Of a stretch of DNA of 64,000 nucleotides, positions 59,342 to 64,000 are shown piece after piece; the stretch's first letter is position 1; each line of letters begins with the position of its first letter. The stretch lies in assembly GCF_042695135.1 (NCBI RefSeq), contig NZ_CP170547.1:372001-436000 (forward strand). Direction: 5' to 3'. The stretch is from Epilithonimonas sp042695135. GTDB lineage: Bacteria > Bacteroidota > Bacteroidia > Flavobacteriales > Weeksellaceae. The position numbers and the translations under genes were made by a program. The notes under the pieces are model-generated. The model did not search any database. It saw only the letters and a program-made list of their open reading frames with translations, and was not told the origin of the DNA.

Positions 59342-60472
59342 ATGAAATTTTTTGAAATCGAAAAAACCTCAGAGTCCAAAGCAAGGGCTGGAGTTATTAA
59401 TACCGATCACGGACAGATCCAAACCCCGATTTTTATGCCGGTTGGAACCGTTGCATCCGTGAAAACTGTACACCAAAGAGAACTGAAAGATGACATCAAA
59501 GCGCAGATCATTTTAGGAAATACCTACCATTTGATGCTTCGTCCGACGATGGATATTATGGAAAAGGCCGGTGGACTTCATCAGTTTATGAACTGGGATC
59601 TTCCGATTTTGACAGATTCCGGCGGTTATCAGGTTTTTTCGTTAGCGAAAAGCAGAAAAATAACTGAAGAAGGTGTGAAATTCAAGTCACACATCGATGG
59701 TAGTCTGCATTTTATGTCGCCAGAGGTTTCTATGCAGATCCAAAGACAGATTGGAGCCGATATTTTTATGGCTTTTGATGAGTGTATTGCTTATCCCAGC
59801 GATTATAATGCCGTGAAAACATCAATGGAACTCACGCATCGTTGGTTGAAAAGATGCATCGACTGGACTGAGGAAAACAAAGAATTATACGGTCACAAAC
59901 AGAGATTATTCCCCATTGTTCAAGGTTCATGCTATTCTGATTTGAGAAAAATTTCTGCTGAGGTGATCTCAGAAGCCGGAGCAGAAGGTAACGCCATCGG
60001 TGGGCTTTCCGTTGGTGAACCGGAACCTGAAATGTACCGAATCACGAATGAAGTAACAGACATTCTCCCGAAAGATAAACCAAGATATTTGATGGGCGTT
60101 GGAACACCGTGGAATATCCTGGAAAGCATCGGTCTTGGCGTGGATATGATGGATTGCGTGATGCCAACCAGAAATGCCAGAAATGCAATGCTCTTCACCT
60201 GGCAAGGCGTGATGAATATGAAAAACGAACGTTGGAAAGAGGATTTTTCACCATTGGATGAGTTTGGGACGAGTTTTGTGGATAGCGCATACAGCAAAGC
60301 TTATGTGCGACATCTTTTCGTTTCGAAGGAATATCTGGCAAAACAAATCGCATCGATTCATAACTTGGCATTTTATCTTGACTTGGTAAAAGTGGCGAGG
60401 GAACATATTGTGGCAGGAGATTTCTACCAATGGAAAGATTCTATCATTCCGCAATTGAAACAAAGGCTATAA
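59342..60472 (+). CDS. tgt: tRNA-guanine(34) transglycosylase
   Basis: 376 residues. It exchanges guanine 34 for preQ1 in queuosine tRNAs. TDSGGYQVFSL near 89-99 holds the first catalytic Asp region, GGLSVGEPE is near 222 and GVDMMDCVMPTRNARNAM near 260-277. The usual zinc motif CxCxxC before the conserved His is absent: the region reads EFGTSFVDSAYSKAY. The IHNL His is kept. This appears to be a Bacteroidota-type zinc-site variant. queE is also in the window. The LptF/G gene follows. Confidence 0.96.
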   Translation: MKFFEIEKTSESKARAGVINTDHGQIQTPIFMPVGTVASVKTVHQRELKDDIKAQIILGNTYHLMLRPTMDIMEKAGGLHQFMNWDLPILTDSGGYQVFSLAKSRKITEEGVKFKSHIDGSLHFMSPEVSMQIQRQIGADIFMAFDECIAYPSDYNAVKTSMELTHRWLKRCIDWTEENKELYGHKQRLFPIVQGSCYSDLRKISAEVISEAGAEGNAIGGLSVGEPEPEMYRITNEVTDILPKDKPRYLMGVGTPWNILESIGLGVDMMDCVMPTRNARNAMLFTWQGVMNMKNERWKEDFSPLDEFGTSFVDSAYSKAYVRHLFVSKEYLAKQIASIHNLAFYLDLVKVAREHIVAGDFYQWKDSIIPQLKQRL

Positions 60473-60521
60473 AGACAAAAAAAGTAAAAAGAATCATAAA
60501 AATCATTTATCAATAATAACG

Positions 60522-61616
60522 ATGAAAATCATAGATCTTTACGTCATCAAAAAATATTTGGGAACCCTCATTTTTATGTTGGCGCTTTTGTCTATCATTA
60601 TTATGGTTGTAGATGTTCAGGCAAAAACACCAAGGATCGAGAGCAACGGATTTACAGTCGGATATTTTCTGCTTAATTTTTATCCGTTCTGGATTCTGAA
60701 CTTGATTCTGACCTTTATGTCGATTCTGGTTTTTATTACTGTAATTTTCTTTACTTCCCGAATGGCGAATAATACGGAGATCGTTGCCATCATCAGTAGT
60801 GGAGCGAGTTTTCACAGGTTTGCAAGACCGTATCTAATTACTTCTTTGTTGATATTTGTGATGACTTTGGCAGTGAATCATTTTATTTTGCCGTGGTCCA
60901 ACATCAAGAAAAACGTTTTGGAGCCTTACACTTACAATAGTGTCAACAAAGATAAATTGTTGGGAAATATGAGCATTGCTTCGAACATCAATCCTAACGA
61001 ATATATTTTTGTAAACAGTTACAATAAGAAAGAAAATCGTGGTTCCGGTTATATGTATCAGAAATTTGATAAAAACAAAAAGCTTTTGTATCAGATCACG
61101 GCGATGGATATCCAATGGGATGTAAAGAAAAAACATTTCCTTATCAATAATTATGTTGAGAGAACAGTCGGGAAAAACGATACAGAAACTCTTGGACAAG
61201 GTCCTTCGAAAATTCAGGATTTCAAGTTGCCGCCTTCGGAATTATTTCCGGATAAACTGGTCGCCCAAAACAAAACAACACCAGAACTACTGACTTTGAT
61301 AAACCGCGAAAGAATGAAAGGAAATAATAATGTAACTTCTTTCTACAACGAGCTTTATCAAAGGACATCAATGCCGGTTTCTATTATTATTCTCACATTT
61401 TTGGGATTATCATTATCATCTCAGAAAAAAAGAGGAGGTCTTGGGCTTAATCTCGCTGTGGGAATTGCTTTGGCATTCTTATTTGTGTTTTCTTTTCAGG
61501 TTTTGAATGTCGTTTCCGAGAACAAAAGTTTGCCGCCATTATTAGCAATGTGGCTTCCAAACATCATTTTTGCACCCATTGCAACTTATCTTTATATCAA
61601 AAGAGCCAATCAGTAG
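60522..61616 (+). CDS. LptF/LptG-family permease
   Basis: 364 residues with three membrane helices in the N-terminal third, a periplasmic domain (about 130-290) and three more C-terminal helices. It belongs to the YjgP/YjgQ (LptF/LptG) family, whose members form the inner-membrane channel for lipopolysaccharide export with LptB. The N-terminus MKIIDLYVIKKYLGTLIF is typical. A second LptF/G gene is not in the window. It lies 49 nt after tgt and its end overlaps the convergent birA gene by 7 nt. Confidence 0.93.
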   Translation: MKIIDLYVIKKYLGTLIFMLALLSIIIMVVDVQAKTPRIESNGFTVGYFLLNFYPFWILNLILTFMSILVFITVIFFTSRMANNTEIVAIISSGASFHRFARPYLITSLLIFVMTLAVNHFILPWSNIKKNVLEPYTYNSVNKDKLLGNMSIASNINPNEYIFVNSYNKKENRGSGYMYQKFDKNKKLLYQITAMDIQWDVKKKHFLINNYVERTVGKNDTETLGQGPSKIQDFKLPPSELFPDKLVAQNKTTPELLTLINRERMKGNNNVTSFYNELYQRTSMPVSIIILTFLGLSLSSQKKRGGLGLNLAVGIALAFLFVFSFQVLNVVSENKSLPPLLAMWLPNIIFAPIATYLYIKRANQ

Positions 61617-62320
61617 AGCAATTCAATTTCTTTGTGGAAAAACTTCTGCAAGCCTTCATTGTCAAGGTCAATCCAGAGAAAACCATTTTTGTCAGCATTT
61701 TTTATAATGCCATTTTGGCGCACCTTATTTTTCTGGAATACTGAGATTTCATCTTTTCTGAAGAGTGAATTATTATAAATCTTCAAAATTTCATCTTCTG
61801 AATTAATGTTTCTTATTCTGGAAATTACATATTGATGAAATTGATGTGTAAATTCTTTCAAATCAAATCTTAAACCTGTGGCAGACAATATAGAACCGGC
61901 TTTCGGAAGATTAGAAAAGTCGGTTTGCAAAACATTGATTCCAATCCCAATAATGTATAAGTCTTTGTTATTATTTTTTTTCTTTTCGATTAGGATGCCG
62001 CAAACCTTTTTTCCATTCAGGATAATGTCATTTGGCCATTTTATTTTGGCATCTGCATTTGTCAGATTGGCAAGAAAATCGCAAACAATAATAGCGGTAT
62101 AATAATTGAGGAATGTATCTTGGATATTAATATCAGAGGTTTTTACGGCGAGAGAATACGCCATATTTTGATCCGGAGTTACGTTCCAGATATTTCCATA
62201 TTGACCACGGCCTTTTGTCTGATTAAAAGTAAAAACAGCAGTTGGTTCGTCTTCACTTATAAGAGAGAGAATTGCGTCATTGGTGGAAAAACAATTTTCA
62301 AGATGGAATAATTGGCTCAT
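61610..62320 (-). CDS. birA: Biotin-[acetyl-CoA-carboxylase] ligase
   Basis: 236 residues, lacking the N-terminal DNA-binding domain of regulatory BirA. It attaches biotin to the carboxyl carrier protein via biotinyl-AMP. The nucleotide loop KGRGQYGNIW near 37-46 and the KIKWPNDIILNGKKVCGIL block near 96-114 are present. Its end overlaps the LptF/G gene by 7 nt. Confidence 0.95.
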   Translation of the reverse strand: MSQLFHLENCFSTNDAILSLISEDEPTAVFTFNQTKGRGQYGNIWNVTPDQNMAYSLAVKTSDINIQDTFLNYYTAIIVCDFLANLTNADAKIKWPNDIILNGKKVCGILIEKKKNNNKDLYIIGIGINVLQTDFSNLPKAGSILSATGLRFDLKEFTHQFHQYVISRIRNINSEDEILKIYNNSLFRKDEISVFQKNKVRQNGIIKNADKNGFLWIDLDNEGLQKFFHKEIELLY

Positions 62321-62380
62321 TTATGAAAACTTTAATAGATAATAAAGATGAGAAACAAAAGATAAATAGATAAAAATCAA

Positions 62381-62388
62381 TAAATTTG
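62381..62388 (+). promoter_or_regulatory. -7 promoter box of rsfS
   Basis: TAAATTTG lies 20 nt before the ATG at 62409, in the birA-rsfS divergent gap. No -33 TTTG is clear. Confidence 0.4.
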
Positions 62389-62408
62389 CAAATTAGACAA
62401 TTTTTTGA

Positions 62409-62771
62409 ATGAGTAAAATTACAGAAAAACAATTATTAATCGACAAAATCGTAGAGTCGATTCAAGATACAAAAGGAGAAGACATTCTGGTCTTCGATCT
62501 ATCAGGCATAGAAAATGCAGCAGCACAAACATTTATTATTTGCAGCGGGAACTCCAACACACAGGTTTCTGCGATTGCCGGTAATATCCAGAAAAACGTT
62601 AGAAACGATCTGAACGACAGACCTTGGCATGTAGAAGGTACAGAGAATGCGATGTGGGTTTTGGTAGATTACGTTTCTGTGGTTGTGCATGTCTTCCAAA
62701 AAGAAATCCGTGAATATTATGATATTGAGGAGCTTTGGGGCGATGCAAAGATCACAAAAGTAGAAAGCTAA
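62409..62771 (+). CDS. rsfS: Ribosomal silencing factor RsfS
   Basis: 120 residues, a typical length. It binds ribosomal protein uL14 and blocks subunit joining in starvation. The conserved core is AAQTFIICSGNSNTQVSAIA, followed by WHVEGTENAMWVLVDYVSVVVHVF and IREYYDIEELWGDAK. It precedes ftsH by 43 nt, a familiar Bacteroidota order. Confidence 0.97.
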   Translation: MSKITEKQLLIDKIVESIQDTKGEDILVFDLSGIENAAAQTFIICSGNSNTQVSAIAGNIQKNVRNDLNDRPWHVEGTENAMWVLVDYVSVVVHVFQKEIREYYDIEELWGDAKITKVES

Positions 62772-62776
62772 AAAAG

Positions 62777-62795
62777 ATGCATTTTTTGCATCATC
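62777..62795 (+). promoter_or_regulatory. Hairpin in the rsfS-ftsH gap
   Basis: GATGCA pairs with TGCATC around a T-rich loop. No T-run follows on +, so it is not a strong terminator; it may be an mRNA-processing or stability element. Confidence 0.3.
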
Positions 62796-62814
62796 AATTT
62801 ATTAAAAATTAAGA

Positions 62815-64000
62815 ATGAATAACAAAGGATTCAATTGGTTCATACCCGTTTTACTGGGACTTATTTTACTTATATTTCTTCCGGGACTTTTGGGAGATTC
62901 TATGGTAAAAAATATTGATGAAAAGGAATTTTACACGCTTGTGGAAAAAGGTAAAGTTGGTGAAGTAATGGTCTATAGAGACAATTTCAAAGCCGATGTT
63001 TACCTTACGAAAACTGCGAAAGCAGAATTACAGAAAGGTGAGAAATCAAATGATCCGCTTTCCAAACTGAACATTAAGCCAAGTCCGGACTTTGTTTTGA
63101 CTTATGGAGATCTCAGATATTTTCAGGAAAGATTTGAAAGCATCAACTCCAAACTTCCGACGCAGGCAAGGATGGAATTTGGTAAAAGCCAGAGCGGATT
63201 CTCAGAATTGCTGTTTACTTTAGCACTTTGGGGCGGACTTTTTGCATTGCTTTATTTCTTTATTTTCAGAAAAATGGGTGGTGGAGCCGGCGGACCTGGC
63301 GGACAGATCTTCAGTATCGGAAAATCCAGAGCAAAATTATTTGACGAGAAAGAAAAAATTCAGATCACTTTCAAAGATGTTGCAGGATTAGAAGGCGCAA
63401 AAGAAGAAGTTCAGGAAGTAGTAGATTTTCTGAAAAATTCTGAAAAATATACAAAACTGGGAGGTAAGATCCCGAAAGGTGTTCTTTTGGTAGGCCCTCC
63501 GGGAACTGGTAAAACCTTGCTGGCGAAAGCTGTTGCTGGTGAAGCAAAAGTTCCGTTTTTCTCTTTATCCGGTTCAGATTTTGTGGAAATGTTCGTCGGA
63601 GTCGGAGCGTCCAGAGTAAGAGATCTTTTTGCTCAGGCAAAAGCAAAATCTCCCGCAATTATTTTTATTGATGAGATCGACGCAATCGGTAGAGCGAGAG
63701 GAAAAGGTGGTTTCCAGGGCGGAAATGACGAGCGAGAAAATACACTGAATCAATTGCTTACAGAGATGGATGGTTTTGGTACAGATGTCAACGTTATCGT
63801 GATGGCTGCTACAAACCGTGCAGATATTTTGGATAAAGCATTAATGAGAGCTGGTCGTTTTGACCGATCTATTTATGTGGATCTTCCGGAACTTCATGAG
63901 AGAAAACAGATCTTTGATGTTCATTTGAAAAAGATTAAACTGGATGATTCCATTGATAGAGAATTTTTGGCAAAACAAACACCGGGATTCAGCGGTGCTG
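62815..64000 (+). CDS. ftsH: ATP-dependent zinc metalloprotease FtsH (partial, runs off the window)
   Basis: 395 codons are visible from the ATG at 62815. The N-terminal helix (FIPVLLGLILLIFLPGLLG), a periplasmic domain and a second helix (LLFTLALWGGLFALLYFFIF) precede the AAA+ module. Walker A GPPGTGKT is near 228, Walker B IIFIDEIDAIG near 283 and the second region of homology ATNRADILDKALMRAGRFDR near 333. The HExxH protease part lies beyond position 64000. FtsH degrades membrane and misfolded proteins. The gene is intact as far as it can be seen. Confidence 0.97.
   Translation, partial: MNNKGFNWFIPVLLGLILLIFLPGLLGDSMVKNIDEKEFYTLVEKGKVGEVMVYRDNFKADVYLTKTAKAELQKGEKSNDPLSKLNIKPSPDFVLTYGDLRYFQERFESINSKLPTQARMEFGKSQSGFSELLFTLALWGGLFALLYFFIFRKMGGGAGGPGGQIFSIGKSRAKLFDEKEKIQITFKDVAGLEGAKEEVQEVVDFLKNSEKYTKLGGKIPKGVLLVGPPGTGKTLLAKAVAGEAKVPFFSLSGSDFVEMFVGVGASRVRDLFAQAKAKSPAIIFIDEIDAIGRARGKGGFQGGNDERENTLNQLLTEMDGFGTDVNVIVMAATNRADILDKALMRAGRFDRSIYVDLPELHERKQIFDVHLKKIKLDDSIDREFLAKQTPGFSGA

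Noticed and set aside
1..64000. CRISPR arrays, insertion sequences or prophage genes
   Set aside because: No regularly spaced repeats, transposase or phage structural or integrase genes were recognised; gene content is core-like throughout apart from the small toxin-antitoxin pair.

Overview
The window looks like origin-proximal core chromosome of a low-GC member of the Bacteroidota, most likely family Weeksellaceae (Chryseobacterium/Epilithonimonas type). The signs are Bacteroidota-type promoter boxes (TAnnTTTG) in front of many genes, few Shine-Dalgarno sequences, a fused MurF-alanine racemase, an RprX/RprY-like two-component pair, DUF4271-HemD and DUF3667 proteins, and many short lipoproteins. 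I see no insertion sequence, prophage, CRISPR array or rRNA. The only RNA genes I can support are one tRNA-Asn and one putative structured intergenic RNA.

Layout. 1-468 is an AT-rich gap in front of pgk. 1.9-10.5 kb is a leftward block: thymidine kinase, MurF-Alr, a patatin/beta-barrel protein, YbeY, MnmG and a methyltransferase. Two parS-like 16-mers, exact reverse complements of each other, flank mnmG. 10.7-14.4 kb holds an acidic protein, rsmI, a TPR protein and fabG, ending in a terminator. 14.4-17.7 kb is a self-contained rightward cluster: an Lgt-like membrane protein without the catalytic-type His, two tiny membrane proteins, a radical SAM protein with the extra Cys sites of the tetraether-synthase-like group, and an MTA/SAH-type nucleosidase. 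It lies between two terminators and is my best candidate for an undescribed system, probably lipid modification.

17.7-31 kb: guaC, a glycosyltransferase with a DUF3667 protein, tRNA-Asn, rseP, pirin, cydAB, pgi, a RelE/ParE-type toxin-antitoxin pair, folD and queE. 31-45 kb: MlaE/MlaF-type lipid transporter with a beta-barrel protein, an AraC regulator, an M48 lipoprotein protease, thiL, a thioesterase, a flavoprotein, an unusual in-frame fusion of a DUF2306 membrane protein to a YARHG lipoprotein, small envelope proteins and mutS. 45-58 kb: a CstB-like persulfide dioxygenase/rhodanese with thioredoxin, an omega-amidase, an L,D-transpeptidase-like protein, the response regulator and sensor kinase, oligopeptidase B, HemD and DUF4271. 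58-64 kb: a dolichol-phosphate-mannose-synthase-like enzyme, DUF4296, tgt, an LptF/G permease, birA, rsfS and the first part of ftsH, which runs off the window.

Themes. Envelope and lipid functions dominate. Queuosine synthesis appears twice (queE, tgt). Several genes have a TAnnTTTG box 4-5 nt before the start codon, which predicts leaderless mRNAs. Short tandem word repeats sit in the 5' leaders of pgi, trx, mnmG and thiL.
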